From Chlorobium sp. (GTDB lineage: Bacteria; Bacteroidota; Chlorobiia; Chlorobiales; Chlorobiaceae), in NCBI GenBank assembly GCA_028282595.1, contig JANQHQ010000020.1:31956-95955 (forward strand): a DNA stretch of 64,000 bases. The letters run 5' to 3'. This document shows positions 6,905-15,968 of the stretch, piece after piece (the first letter of the stretch is position 1; each line of letters starts with the position of its first letter). Position numbers and translations under genes: made by a program. The notes under the pieces were generated by a model. The model was not told where the DNA came from and searched no databases. It was given only the letters and a program-made list of their open reading frames with translations.

Positions 6905-8365
6905 ATGAACTGGCTTCAGAACATCGTCATTCTCGTCTCCGGCTTTCTGCTCTCGGAGATATTGATCGCGGCCAAAACGCACTACCGGCTGATCGCACAC
7001 CTGCTCAGCCGCGGCCGGACAAGCGCAAGCAGCCTTCTCGGAACGCTGCTCGCCATTTCCTACGGCCTGTCGATCTTCTTTTCCAATACGGTGGTCGTCC
7101 TCGCCATGCTTCCCGTGACGAGAAGGCTTATCGCATCGTTCGGGGAAACGAAGCACCCCAAAACACTGGCCGCGCTCTTTTACTGCGCTCTTGTTTTCGG
7201 AGCGAATACCGGTGGAATGGCTTCACTGACGGGCAACGCCCTCAATGTTGCGGCGACGGGCTTCGCCGATTTTCACCGGCTTCCCGGCATCGGCAATGTC
7301 ACCTTCTTTTCGTGGCTCCTGATAGGCGTTCCCTCCACCCTCGCGCTCGCCTTTTCCGGCGCAGGGCTTCTCCGGGCGCACATTCCGCCGGAAATCGGTC
7401 CCCTGCCCCCGCAGAACAGCGAACGACGCGGAGCCGCCCTGCCGAAAAAACCGCTCTTTTTTTTTCTCGGCAACGTCGCGCTCGTCTTCACCCTCGGCGC
7501 CCTGCAGTTTCTGTTGAAGCCTCCTCCGCTTGCAGGCGGCATGAACGGCGTCGATATCGCGTTTCTCACCTATCTGCTGTCCCTCGTGATTTTCTCCTTC
7601 ATCATCCCGAGAAAATCGCCTACCGGCAGAAACACGCTCAAAAACATCGTTTTTTTCCTGTTTTTCGTCGCTGCTTTTCCGCTGCTTTTCACGGCACGGA
7701 CGACCGAACAGCTCGAAAAACGCCTCAACCTTACCCTGTTGTCGCCCGTTCCTCCGGCAATCGACCGTCTTGTCCTCCGGATGCTCAACGCCGTCTGGCG
7801 GCCGCTCTTCGGAGAGTCGTTCGAAACGATGTCGATCCACAACTTCAATTCGGTGCTCTCGGTCAATCTCATCATACTCGAAATTCCCTACTTCGGCCTC
7901 TTTCTGATGGGAGCGACGGGAGCCCTTCTCCTGGCGGTCATCGCCATTGGAGACAACCCCCTGACGCCGCAGATAGACGGAGTCGTCTTCACCGCTCTCG
8001 GCAACTACGGCGCGGGCCTGCTCTCCTCGGCGACGCATCCGGCGCCCCTGTTCGTACTCCTCGGCCTCGTGACCGTCTTCGCGACCGAATTCCTGAGCAA
8101 CACGACGATTCTTCTGGTGCTTGCGCCGGCGATCCTTTCCATGCCTCCGTCGTTCGCGGCGGAGCCGTTGCTCCTGCTGCTCCTCGTGACCGTTTCTGCC
8201 TCGGGCGCTTTCATGAGCCCGATAGCGACTCCGGTCAACGCCCTGGCGTTCGGTGGTCTGGAAAACGTATCGCTGAAAACCGTGCTGAAACTCGGCTTTT
8301 TCATGAACATCATCGCCGCGCTCTGGATAAGCCTCGTCTTTCTGGCGCTCTCGCTCCTCCTCTGA
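6905..8365 (+). CDS. SLC13/ArsB-superfamily membrane permease
   Basis: A 486-residue polytopic inner-membrane protein with about eleven hydrophobic segments. The stretch GANTGGMASLTGNALNVAATGF resembles the GG(M/I)xTLIGTxxN motif of SLC13/DASS and ArsB-type ion transporters, and a second, inverted-repeat-like copy near the C-terminus reads ASGAFMSPIATPVNALAFGG (compare the ATPxN motif). The N-terminal part has another conserved-looking FFSNTVVVLAMLP. This places it in the ion-transporter superfamily that moves dicarboxylates, sulfate, citrate or arsenite. The substrate is not determinable. It is divergent from the acyltransferase gene (151-bp gap) and followed by a methyltransferase gene 127 bp downstream. 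Confidence 0.72.
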   Translation: MNWLQNIVILVSGFLLSEILIAAKTHYRLIAHLLSRGRTSASSLLGTLLAISYGLSIFFSNTVVVLAMLPVTRRLIASFGETKHPKTLAALFYCALVFGANTGGMASLTGNALNVAATGFADFHRLPGIGNVTFFSWLLIGVPSTLALAFSGAGLLRAHIPPEIGPLPPQNSERRGAALPKKPLFFFLGNVALVFTLGALQFLLKPPPLAGGMNGVDIAFLTYLLSLVIFSFIIPRKSPTGRNTLKNIVFFLFFVAAFPLLFTARTTEQLEKRLNLTLLSPVPPAIDRLVLRMLNAVWRPLFGESFETMSIHNFNSVLSVNLIILEIPYFGLFLMGATGALLLAVIAIGDNPLTPQIDGVVFTALGNYGAGLLSSATHPAPLFVLLGLVTVFATEFLSNTTILLVLAPAILSMPPSFAAEPLLLLLLVTVSASGAFMSPIATPVNALAFGGLENVSLKTVLKLGFFMNIIAALWISLVFLALSLLL

Positions 8366-8492
8366 GCCGGAAAAGATCTCCCCCTTCGGAAAAGTGTCCC
8401 GTTTTTTTCTAACTTTGTGCAACCGTTCGCGCCGCCTTCCGAACCGTAGCGGCGCTTGTTTCTCCGTTCATCCTTTCGACATCGGACCGGCA

Positions 8493-9164
8493 ATGGACAC
8501 TCCGCAAAAGAAAACATGGAACAGCAGCGGCTCCTTCGACGCGGAGGCCGCCAAATGGGACGAAAACCCCCGGCGTATCGACCTGGCGCATCAGATCCTC
8601 TCGAGCCTCGACCGGATGCTGCCCTTCCGGAAGGAATGGAAGGCGATGGAAGCCGGGTGCGGCACGGGCATGCTCTCCCTGCCGGTATCGGAGAGAGTTT
8701 CGTCGCTCACGGCGATCGACGCATCGGAGGGAATGCTCGGCGTGCTCGACCGGAAGGCCCGCGAAGAGAGGATAGAAAACATAACGACCATCCACTCCGA
8801 CATCGCCGCATCCGGACCGGACGGGACGATCGACGGACCGTTCGACCTCGTCTACAGCAGCATGACCTTCCATCACATCGAAAATACCCGCGCCCTGGTC
8901 CGCACGCTGACCGAAAGCCTGCTGCCCGGCGGCTGGCTTGCGGTCGCGGATCTCGACGAGGAGGACGGTTTCTTCCACGACCGGGAAAATGAAAACGTAC
9001 ACCACGGCTTCAACCGGGAATCGTTCGAAACGATGCTCCGGGAGGAGGGTTTCGACCATGTTTCGTTCACCACGGCCGCCTCGATGAACAAAGTGAACCG
9101 CGCGGGCCGGGATGCAACCTATACCGTCTTTCTCGCCGTCGCACGCAAAGGAGGGTGGCAATGA
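8493..9164 (+). CDS. Class I SAM-dependent methyltransferase
   Basis: A 223-residue Rossmann-fold methyltransferase. The start at 8493 (MDTPQKKTWNSSGSFDAEA) is chosen over an earlier in-frame codon because the added N-terminus is low in family character. Motif I is EAGCGTGMLSLPV, followed by the acidic end of beta-2 (TAIDASEGML), and post-motif DLVYSSMTFHHIENTRALV as in the UbiE/methyltransferase-11 group. The substrate is unknown; small-molecule and quinone methyltransferases share this layout. The stop codon overlaps the ATG of the next gene (ATGA), so it is translationally coupled to a HAD phosphatase. Confidence 0.8.
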   Translation: MDTPQKKTWNSSGSFDAEAAKWDENPRRIDLAHQILSSLDRMLPFRKEWKAMEAGCGTGMLSLPVSERVSSLTAIDASEGMLGVLDRKAREERIENITTIHSDIAASGPDGTIDGPFDLVYSSMTFHHIENTRALVRTLTESLLPGGWLAVADLDEEDGFFHDRENENVHHGFNRESFETMLREEGFDHVSFTTAASMNKVNRAGRDATYTVFLAVARKGGWQ

Positions 9165-9826
9165 GTTTCAGGGCGGTTATTTTCGATCTCGACGGAACGC
9201 TGCTCGATTCCATCGAGGATCTGGCAAACACCCTCAACAGTGTTCTGGAAAGCCACGGCCTCCCCCGGCACGGCATGAAGGAGTTCCGCTACCTTGTCGG
9301 CTACGGCATGCAGGAGCTTGTCAGAAAAGCTCTGCCGGAGCCGTTCAGGAACGACGCCGCACTCCTCGGCACGCTCCAGAAAGAGATGCAGGAACACTAC
9401 GCCGAAACGTGGAAGGACAATACCCGGCCCTATCCCGGCATCGCCGGACTTCTGGACTGGCTCGAATCGAACCCGATCAAGAAAGGGGTGCTTTCCAACA
9501 AACCGGACAAATTCACCAGGCTCTGCGTCGAAACCCTGCTCGGCGCCTGGAAATTCGATCGTGTAACCGGACACCATCCGGGCATCGAGCACAAACCCGA
9601 TCCGAAAGGCGCACTCGTGATGGCCGAAGAGATGGGAGTCAAACCGGAGGAGGTGCTCTACGTCGGCGACAGTGAAGTCGACATGCATACCGCAAACGCC
9701 GCGGGAATGTATCCGCTCGGTGTCCTCTGGGGATTCCGTTCGAAGCGGGAGTTGCTGGAGGGCGGCGCGAAAACCGTCGTCGAAACTCCGAAGGAGATCG
9801 TCGGCATGCTGACAAAAAAGCACTGA
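9161..9826 (+). CDS. gph: HAD-superfamily phosphatase, phosphoglycolate-phosphatase-like
   Basis: A 221-residue cytoplasmic hydrolase of the Gph group. The four HAD motifs are present: DLDGTLLDS (nucleophile Asp and acid Asp), LSNKP (Ser/Thr), K in HKPDP, and GDSEVD. The helical cap between motifs I and II is the C1 type used by phosphoglycolate phosphatases and beta-phosphoglucomutases. The start at 9161 is preferred to a GTG two codons earlier because AAAGGAGGG lies at ideal distance and the ATG overlaps the preceding stop. Phosphoglycolate removal fits a CO2-fixing cell, though GSB avoid Rubisco oxygenation, so the true substrate may be another sugar phosphate or a 2-phosphoglycolate from DNA repair. 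Confidence 0.82.
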   Translation: MSFRAVIFDLDGTLLDSIEDLANTLNSVLESHGLPRHGMKEFRYLVGYGMQELVRKALPEPFRNDAALLGTLQKEMQEHYAETWKDNTRPYPGIAGLLDWLESNPIKKGVLSNKPDKFTRLCVETLLGAWKFDRVTGHHPGIEHKPDPKGALVMAEEMGVKPEEVLYVGDSEVDMHTANAAGMYPLGVLWGFRSKRELLEGGAKTVVETPKEIVGMLTKKH

Positions 9827-9860
9827 GCTGAGCCGACCGGATCGGCGGCGGGAGCTCTTT

Positions 9861-10685
9861 TCAGAAACTCACGGAAAACCGGATCAGGTCGACCGGCCGC
9901 TCCCGAAGGGCCTCCAACCCGCCTTTCTTCCTCTCCTCCTCTTCCTTCTCGACCAGATCGCCCACCGCAAGGCCGACGGCCGTTCCGATGGCCGCTCCGA
10001 GCACGGTGTCGGAAAGCCAGTGCTTGTCTTCGTAAATGCGGTTCATCACCGTAACGCCGGAAAGAAGATAGAGTCCGGCCGATACCCAGGGACGGTCGAT
10101 TCTTCTGTGGAGAACCGAAGAGATGGCGAATGCCGCCGTGGTGTGGCCCGACGGCAACGACCAGCGGCTGCCGGTCGTCTCGAACCAGTTGAAACGCATG
10201 TTTCCCTCGTTCCGGTAGGGTCTCGAACGCCCGGCAACGGCTTTCAGCACCCCGGTTATCATGAGCGAAAAGGTATGCGCCTCGATCACCGCCCGGCCGG
10301 TCAGGCGCGTCCATTCGTCGTCCGCGAGCGTTCCGGCGAGATAGAGAGCGGAGCCGAGATAGTAACCGCTCGAAAGTTCGCCATAACGGTCCCCCACCGG
10401 AGAAAGAGCGTCGAGAACGGGGGTCCTCCGGCCGAGAGCGGATTCGCGCAGCGGCTCGTCGACCCACACGGCGGCAGCCGTGGCGGCAGCAGCGACGGCG
10501 GCTACCGTGGCCCACTCCCCGCCGTCGAAGCGCGCAGGGGAGGAAAACACATGCCTGAAATCCTCGAAGAAAAACGCCGCGTCGTCGGAAAGTCTTTCGG
10601 TGGCCGAACGGTCGCCAGCAAAGAGAGCCCGGGGGCCCGTCGTAACAGCGAACGAGAGCAGGAGAAACACCAGCGCCGCACGCAT
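9861..10685 (-). CDS. Membrane PAP2-family phosphatase
   Basis: A 274-residue protein with an N-terminal signal-like hydrophobic segment (MRAALVFLLLSFAVTTG). The three type 2 phosphatidic acid phosphatase motifs are all present: KAVAGRSRP (148-156, KX6RP), SLPSGHTTAAF (PSGH at 178-181) and RIYEDKHWLSD (216-226, RX5HX3D). The catalytic His pair and Arg residues are therefore intact. PAP2 enzymes at the envelope hydrolyse phosphatidic acid, undecaprenyl diphosphate or related lipid phosphates. The start at 10685 is preferred; a longer in-frame start at 10718 adds eleven residues. It is convergent with the HAD phosphatase gene. Confidence 0.87.
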   Translation of the reverse strand: MRAALVFLLLSFAVTTGPRALFAGDRSATERLSDDAAFFFEDFRHVFSSPARFDGGEWATVAAVAAAATAAAVWVDEPLRESALGRRTPVLDALSPVGDRYGELSSGYYLGSALYLAGTLADDEWTRLTGRAVIEAHTFSLMITGVLKAVAGRSRPYRNEGNMRFNWFETTGSRWSLPSGHTTAAFAISSVLHRRIDRPWVSAGLYLLSGVTVMNRIYEDKHWLSDTVLGAAIGTAVGLAVGDLVEKEEEERKKGGLEALRERPVDLIRFSVSF

Positions 10686-10741
10686 TCCGGAACAGTGGTC
10701 GAACGCGTATGTATACATGCCTGAAGGCGAAATTCGTTTTC

Positions 10742-10767
10742 AGGGCACCAATTATTAGAGGTGCCCT
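10742..10767. repeat. Collapsed MITE-like termini (near-palindrome)
   Basis: AGGGCACC, 7 nt, AGAGGTGCCCT form a 26-bp near-palindrome. The right half plus its TTATTAG context matches the terminal repeat GGGCACCTCTAAAAA seen at 20668-20722 and 52239-52371, so this looks like an internally deleted copy. It lies between the divergent PAP2 and HD-PycTM genes. Confidence 0.45.
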
Positions 10768-10886
10768 TTACTTTTTACGGATAGAGTCGCTACATTGAAA
10801 CAGCAGGGTGCGTACCGACGGGTCCCCGAAGCGTGCACCGGCAAAGGATCGTCCGCGCCCCCGGCCGGGTTCACCAATATAGTGCA

Positions 10887-12065
10887 ATGACGGTCAATAC
10901 CACACTTCTCCAGAAAGCCTCGGATTACGTCCTCGAGCGTTTCGAAACCTCCGGTCAGGCGGACTCCGGCGCCTCTATCTATCACAACCTGAAACATACG
11001 CAGGAAACCGTGGAAGCGGCCCGAAGAATTACCGAAGGCATGGAGCTTTCCGGCCCGGAGGCAACAATGGTTCTCGTCGCCTGCTGGTTTCACGATGTGG
11101 GCTATAATGAGTCGGCCGAGGAGCACGAACAGAAAAGCGCGGACATCGCCGAAGCATTCCTGAAGGATCAGGGCGCGGACCCGGAGACGCTGGTAACCGT
11201 CAGGGGGTGCATTCTCGCGACGAAAATCCCGCAGAAACCGGGGAACCTGCTGGAACAGATCGTCTGCGACGCCGATCTCTCGCATCTCGGCTCGGCGAAC
11301 TACCGGGAAAAAAGCCGGCTGCTGCGGAAAGAATTCGAACAAAACGGCAACCGGTATACCGGCTCCGAATGGCTCCGGCTGAACATCGACTTTTTCCGCG
11401 CCCACGAGTACTTCACCCCGTTCGCCCGGGAAATGTACAACCCGAAAAAGTCCGAAAATCTCATCCGGCTCTATGAAGAGCTGACGAAGAAAAAAACCGA
11501 CGGGAAAACCGGAAAAAAAGAGGCGAAAAAAGACCGGAACCGGGGAGTGGAACGGAACATGGAGGTGTACTACCGGACCTCGTCGAGAAACCACGTGAGT
11601 TTCAGCGCGATCGTCGATCAGAAAGCCAACATCATGATCCAGACGAACTCGCTCATCTTCTCGATCATCATTTCGCTTCTCGTCAGAAAGCTCGACCAGC
11701 TTCCGGATCTGATCATTCCAACCTTCATTATGCTTTTCACCTGCGTCGCGACCATCGTCACCTCCGTTCTGGCCACGAGGCCGAAGGTAACGCGCCATGT
11801 AACGACGATCGACGATATCAAGGACAGAAAAGCGAACCTGCTGTTTTTCGGCTCGTTCGTCAATCTCGACCTGGACCAGTACGAATGGGGCGTCAAGGAG
11901 ATGCTCGCCGACAAGCCCTACTACATCGCGAACATGATCCGCGACACCTACTATCTCGGCAGGGTGCTCGACAAAAAATACAAGTACCTGAAACTTTCCT
12001 ACGATATCTTCATGGTCGGCCTGATCCTCTCCATCAGCCTCTACGCTTACGCATTCACCTCCTGA
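10887..12065 (+). CDS. HD-domain phosphohydrolase fused to a Pycsar-effector-like (PycTM, DUF5706) membrane domain
   Basis: A 392-residue two-part protein. Residues 1-195 form an HD phosphohydrolase domain: His33/His37 in YHNLKH, H69-D70 in WFHDVGY, and Asp128/130 in CDADLSHLG. A Lys-rich linker (201-216) leads to residues 225-392, which look like the PycTM/DUF5706 family: VDQKANIMIQTNSLIFSII, two close membrane helices (about 254-268 and 277-296), DIKDRKANLLFFG, then LGRVLDKKYKYLKLSYDIFM and a last helix (374-390). PycTM proteins are membrane effectors opened by cyclic UMP or CMP in Pycsar phage defence. Here the effector carries its own HD domain, which could degrade the nucleotide or report on it. 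Start at 10887 is the first ATG after an upstream GTG. A class III cyclase gene faces it 9 bp away. Confidence 0.8.
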   Translation: MTVNTTLLQKASDYVLERFETSGQADSGASIYHNLKHTQETVEAARRITEGMELSGPEATMVLVACWFHDVGYNESAEEHEQKSADIAEAFLKDQGADPETLVTVRGCILATKIPQKPGNLLEQIVCDADLSHLGSANYREKSRLLRKEFEQNGNRYTGSEWLRLNIDFFRAHEYFTPFAREMYNPKKSENLIRLYEELTKKKTDGKTGKKEAKKDRNRGVERNMEVYYRTSSRNHVSFSAIVDQKANIMIQTNSLIFSIIISLLVRKLDQLPDLIIPTFIMLFTCVATIVTSVLATRPKVTRHVTTIDDIKDRKANLLFFGSFVNLDLDQYEWGVKEMLADKPYYIANMIRDTYYLGRVLDKKYKYLKLSYDIFMVGLILSISLYAYAFTS

Positions 12066-12074
12066 AGCTTCCAC

Positions 12075-13157
12075 TCAGGTCAGCTTGTCGATAGTGTAGA
12101 GGGAGATCAGCGACACCCGTCCCTTCAGGGTCGTCGTCCCCTTGAAACGGGTTTTGTAGTTTTTCAGAAGCCTCACCGGGAAGAGAAAAAGCAGTTCTTC
12201 GGAAAGCAGGATCTCTTCGCCGAGCTCATCGCATTCGTCCTGGATGCGGGCGGCTGTGTTGACGGTATCGCCGTGAAAAACGATCTCGAGCTTTTCATCG
12301 CCGACCTCGCCCGCCGTGACCTTGCCGGCGTGCAGGCCGGCCCAGAATTGCGGAACGAAACCGTATCGCCGGCGATAGTACCCGTTTTTCCTCCCGATGC
12401 TCTCCAGAATCCCGAAATAGCAGTTGACGCAGTTCATCTGCCGGGTACCGGCCTGCATGTTCCAGCTCACGACGACGCTGTCGCCGACGTACTGATAGAC
12501 CTCTCCCTTGAACGTCGCCACCGGCCCGGCGATGTCGTTGAACACGTCATAGAGCAGGTTGTGGTATTTTTCGTGACCGATCTCTTCGGCGATGGAAGTC
12601 GAGCCACGCATGTCGAGAAACATGAACACGCGCTCTTCCTCGTGAGGGAAACGATAGCGTCCGCTCACTGCGTTCCAGAAATTTTTCTCCCCCACTCTCT
12701 GGACGACAAGCCGGAAAAAATTGATCACGACACCGGCGAACGGCAGATAGAGCAGCAGAATGAAGAATTCGCCCGAAAAAAAGATCCTCAACCGGCCTTC
12801 GAGCGAGAAAACGCCGGTGTCGCGAAACAGGAGCAGCTCCTCCCCGCAGACAAAGAGCAGAAGGGCCAGGAGCGTGAGCGCCATGTAGGACAGCGTTCCG
12901 ACAAGGAGCGTGACGAGAAAGGTGAGATTACGGGTCAATCTGGAAAGAAACAGCACGTCGACCGCCGCCACGATGCCGCCCACCAGAAGACCGATAGCGG
13001 TGAAACGGAAAAAGGTAAAGACATCGTACACATCGGCAACGCCCTGATAGACCCGGCCCAGGAGGGAAAAGAACGCCAGATAGACGTAACAAGCCGTCAG
13101 AAACCCGAAGAGGATCCAGGCCGCGACTTTCAGATTTCTCGATAGCTTTCCGGGCAT
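12075..13157 (-). CDS. Membrane-bound class III nucleotide cyclase
   Basis: A 360-residue protein with four predicted membrane helices (about 11-33, 52-72, 78-103, 127-148) and a cytoplasmic class III cyclase domain from about 170. Metal-binding Asp182 (FLDMRGS) and Asp226 (YVGDSVV) and the transition-state Asn300 and Arg304 (GDTVNTAAR) are present, so it should be active. The base-selecting positions are not those of standard adenylate cyclases: Gln222 sits where Lys is usual and Val293 where Asp is usual. The product may therefore not be cAMP, although many bacterial COG2114 cyclases look alike here. Start at 13157 (ATG) is preferred; a TTG at 13214 would add 19 residues. It converges with the HD-PycTM gene. 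Confidence 0.85.
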   Translation of the reverse strand: MPGKLSRNLKVAAWILFGFLTACYVYLAFFSLLGRVYQGVADVYDVFTFFRFTAIGLLVGGIVAAVDVLFLSRLTRNLTFLVTLLVGTLSYMALTLLALLLFVCGEELLLFRDTGVFSLEGRLRIFFSGEFFILLLYLPFAGVVINFFRLVVQRVGEKNFWNAVSGRYRFPHEEERVFMFLDMRGSTSIAEEIGHEKYHNLLYDVFNDIAGPVATFKGEVYQYVGDSVVVSWNMQAGTRQMNCVNCYFGILESIGRKNGYYRRRYGFVPQFWAGLHAGKVTAGEVGDEKLEIVFHGDTVNTAARIQDECDELGEEILLSEELLFLFPVRLLKNYKTRFKGTTTLKGRVSLISLYTIDKLT

Positions 13158-13229
13158 GCCTGTAAAAAAAACGCCGCCCTGGCAGTTTCCGCCGGGCGAA
13201 ACAATCGTCGTCAATGAAACTGGAACGGA

Positions 13230-15968
13230 TCAGAACGTAAATCCTGTCCTGACGTAAATGCCTATATCGTCGGTGAGCCTGCCACTGTCGCCCCCCTTGC
13301 CGACGGAAACGCTCAGAGCGTAGCGGGGCTCGACAAACCCGAACCAGAGACCGCCCCCGTAACCGGTGTGCCACCTGTCCGAATCCTCTCCGTCATGGTA
13401 GACCCTCCCCGTCTCGATAAACGCCAGAGGCCCGAACATGACCGGGACGAGAAACTTGAACGTGCCGGCATAGAGCCTGATCTCCGAATTTCCGTAGAGA
13501 GAGGCGTCCCCCGCAAACCGCTGCTTGTCGAATCCGCGAACGGAGCGCGAACCGCCGATGTAGGCAGCCTCGAAAAAGGGATAGTCCCCCCAGATTTTTT
13601 CGCCCCCGGCACGCAGGGCGAGACGCGAGTGCGGCAGGGAAAAGAGCGGCAGGTAAACCGTTCCCTCCGCCTTCACTTTCCCGAAACTCTCGCTGTTACC
13701 GAAAAACTCCGGATACCAGGCGCCCTCGATGTCGAAGATCGCCCCGCTCTCCGCGGTGGTTCCGCAAGGGGTTTGCGAAGCAGCGAAGCGAGTGAGATGC
13801 CTTCCGGTCGAAAGCAGGACTTTTTTCCCGCAATCGCGACTATCGTAGCGCAAGCCGGCAATGACAGCCCCGGTAAAATCCTCGTCGATCCCGTACGGAT
13901 CGAGCGCCTCGAGCCTCGAACCCTTATCGACTTCGAGATCGATGAACCGGGCCTCGAACCCCGTGCGAAACTGAACATTCGAGTTCGCGGGAAATCGCAG
14001 CGTGGATCGCAGCCAGCTCACCTGCTGCCTGATCTCGAAATCATCCTCGTCGTAGAGCGTCGTGTCGAAGGCGGATTCGTTACCGAATCCGTAGAAGTTG
14101 ATGATATCGAGACCCGTCGTTCCCGCATCGACAACCAGTTCCGCGCCGTCGATGACGGAACGGAAATCACCGGTGTACTCGATCTTGTAGCGAAGTTCGG
14201 AACCCGCGGCGACACCGCCCCCGAGTCTCATGCTGTAGTTGTAGGGATCACGCCGGAATCCGTAATCTTCCATGATCACGCCCCACCCGAGAAACGCGCC
14301 GTACTCCGGAGCGTAATCGAGCTTGAGGTTCGCGATCGAGGCGTCGATCTCCCGGCCGTAGTCCCTCGGTTTCAGGTCATACTTTTCACGATCGCCCGAT
14401 GGCTTTCCGGCCGGACGCCGGTCGATCGAGGTGAACCTTCCGGGCGCAAACGCCGTGTTGTCGCCCTGGTCGTAAAAATAGTTCCGGCCGTTCGAGGCGA
14501 AGCCTCCCGAAAGGCGGTCGACGCTGTCCGTCAGGCTGTCTTCGCCCTGGCCGCCGATAACCCTTATGTCGATATCCTTCGACAGCGTTCCGTTGATTTC
14601 GGCGCGGTCCTTTCCACCGAGAAGATAGAGGCGGATCTCGTCCGTTTCCACGGGATCGAACCTTCTCGAATAAAAGGGTTCCTGTTCCCGCACGCCCGTA
14701 AGCGGCTCGTATCTGTATATGGCTACGGACACGCCGCCGTCGACATGCCGGTCCACCCGCGCATATTCCGGCTTGTCGCTGGCATGGATATCGACCTCCC
14801 CGGCATACATCGCGTACAGTTCGGCGGAAGCCGCCCGAAGCTGGTCGCGCCGGGCTTTCAGGGTTCGCGAGAGCGCTTCGCCCTCCTTCTCGTACATGGC
14901 CGGCGGCATGGATCGCACGGCGCTCCGGATCAGATCGTCGGAGAGCACCCCGACCACTTCTTCCGTCGCCCGATCCCATCCCGCCCTGTCGAGAAGCGGA
15001 AAAACCATGCGGTCGAGCGGACGGCCCGACCATGACAGAAAGTAGACGTTGTCCATATCGTCCCCGAATCCCTCGATCTGCGGGATGATCTGCGTTATGA
15101 CCCACGAGAAAATCCCGTCCTGCCGCGAAAACGCGTTGTCACGGTCTTTCGGCACGGGTCGCCACACGACGCCCTCGCCCTCCCGGTACGCGGCCCACCG
15201 CCACTGCCCGGCATGACGATCCCAGTCGCCGACGAACAGGTCTATCAGGCGGGCCTTGAGATACAGGCCGGCATCGACGACATGCGCATTGTCCTCCTTC
15301 AGTTTTTTCAACATGGTGGAGGTCTTCGAGACCTTCAGGGCGCCGGCGAACGCGTTGTGCGGGCCGTCATTCTCGTCGGGATGTTCCTCGATGGTACCGA
15401 ACAAGCCGGCGAACTCGTCGTAGTACTCACCGAGCACTTCCCGGTCATAGGGCATGACGACAAAGCTCGCCTGTGCCGCGGGGACTCCGGCGGCCGCTAC
15501 AAAGGGCTGCACGACCACCACTCCGGCCGGATTCGCCGTGCTCACCTGGTCCTGCACGACGCTGGCGACAACCGTGTTCCGCAATTTTTCCGGCATTCCC
15601 CTTGTCGGGTCCTTATCGACGGTTCTGAACCGGTACTCCTTTCCGTCCTTTCCCATGAAACGCAGGCTAACCGTCTGGAAACCTCCCCCTTTCCTGAACG
15701 GCTTGAGCCCCCCGGCGAAAGAACGGAGATCGAGCACATCGACATCCATGGGGGTCGTCCAGAGCGAACGCCAGTGTTCCCCGAAAACCATGCGGTGCAA
15801 TGCGCCCGCTTCGTACCGTTCGCCCGGCACGACGGTGACCGTCGTCCTGCCGTCGATCTCCTGCTGCGGTATTTTCCGGGGCCGGGCCTCGCCGGGCTGG
15901 GCTATCGAAAGAAAAACCGCGGTGAGAGCGATCCCCGCGGCGGAAAGGCGTGACGGCAAAAAACGCAT
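13230..15968 (-). CDS. Omp85-type outer-membrane barrel with a periplasmic kinase-like N-terminal region
   Basis: A 912-residue protein with signal peptide (MRFLPSRLSAAGIALTAVFL). The C-terminal 350 residues are a bacterial surface antigen/BamA-TamA-type barrel: GGSRSVRGFDKQRFAG is the lid-lock RGF motif, and the chain ends with YVRTGFTF, an aromatic barrel signal. There are no POTRA repeats that I can see. Instead, residues about 40-440 look like an atypical kinase: a candidate ATP lysine region (GKEYRFRTVDKD), a DRH catalytic-loop-like motif (DLFVGDWDRHAGQW, about 248-252) and a later acidic metal site (PVPKDRDNAF, about 276). FAM20/CotH/HipA-type kinases share this DRH...D layout. The kinase reading is inference; similar barrels in Bacteroidetes are usually annotated only as BamA/TamA family. 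Confidence 0.75.
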   Translation of the reverse strand: MRFLPSRLSAAGIALTAVFLSIAQPGEARPRKIPQQEIDGRTTVTVVPGERYEAGALHRMVFGEHWRSLWTTPMDVDVLDLRSFAGGLKPFRKGGGFQTVSLRFMGKDGKEYRFRTVDKDPTRGMPEKLRNTVVASVVQDQVSTANPAGVVVVQPFVAAAGVPAAQASFVVMPYDREVLGEYYDEFAGLFGTIEEHPDENDGPHNAFAGALKVSKTSTMLKKLKEDNAHVVDAGLYLKARLIDLFVGDWDRHAGQWRWAAYREGEGVVWRPVPKDRDNAFSRQDGIFSWVITQIIPQIEGFGDDMDNVYFLSWSGRPLDRMVFPLLDRAGWDRATEEVVGVLSDDLIRSAVRSMPPAMYEKEGEALSRTLKARRDQLRAASAELYAMYAGEVDIHASDKPEYARVDRHVDGGVSVAIYRYEPLTGVREQEPFYSRRFDPVETDEIRLYLLGGKDRAEINGTLSKDIDIRVIGGQGEDSLTDSVDRLSGGFASNGRNYFYDQGDNTAFAPGRFTSIDRRPAGKPSGDREKYDLKPRDYGREIDASIANLKLDYAPEYGAFLGWGVIMEDYGFRRDPYNYSMRLGGGVAAGSELRYKIEYTGDFRSVIDGAELVVDAGTTGLDIINFYGFGNESAFDTTLYDEDDFEIRQQVSWLRSTLRFPANSNVQFRTGFEARFIDLEVDKGSRLEALDPYGIDEDFTGAVIAGLRYDSRDCGKKVLLSTGRHLTRFAASQTPCGTTAESGAIFDIEGAWYPEFFGNSESFGKVKAEGTVYLPLFSLPHSRLALRAGGEKIWGDYPFFEAAYIGGSRSVRGFDKQRFAGDASLYGNSEIRLYAGTFKFLVPVMFGPLAFIETGRVYHDGEDSDRWHTGYGGGLWFGFVEPRYALSVSVGKGGDSGRLTDDIGIYVRTGFTF

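Noticed and set aside
6805..8412. A 535-residue Arg-rich plus-strand frame overlapping the permease
   Set aside because: The permease frame has regular membrane segments and transporter motifs; the other frame is Arg/Pro-rich without any and shares the same DNA.
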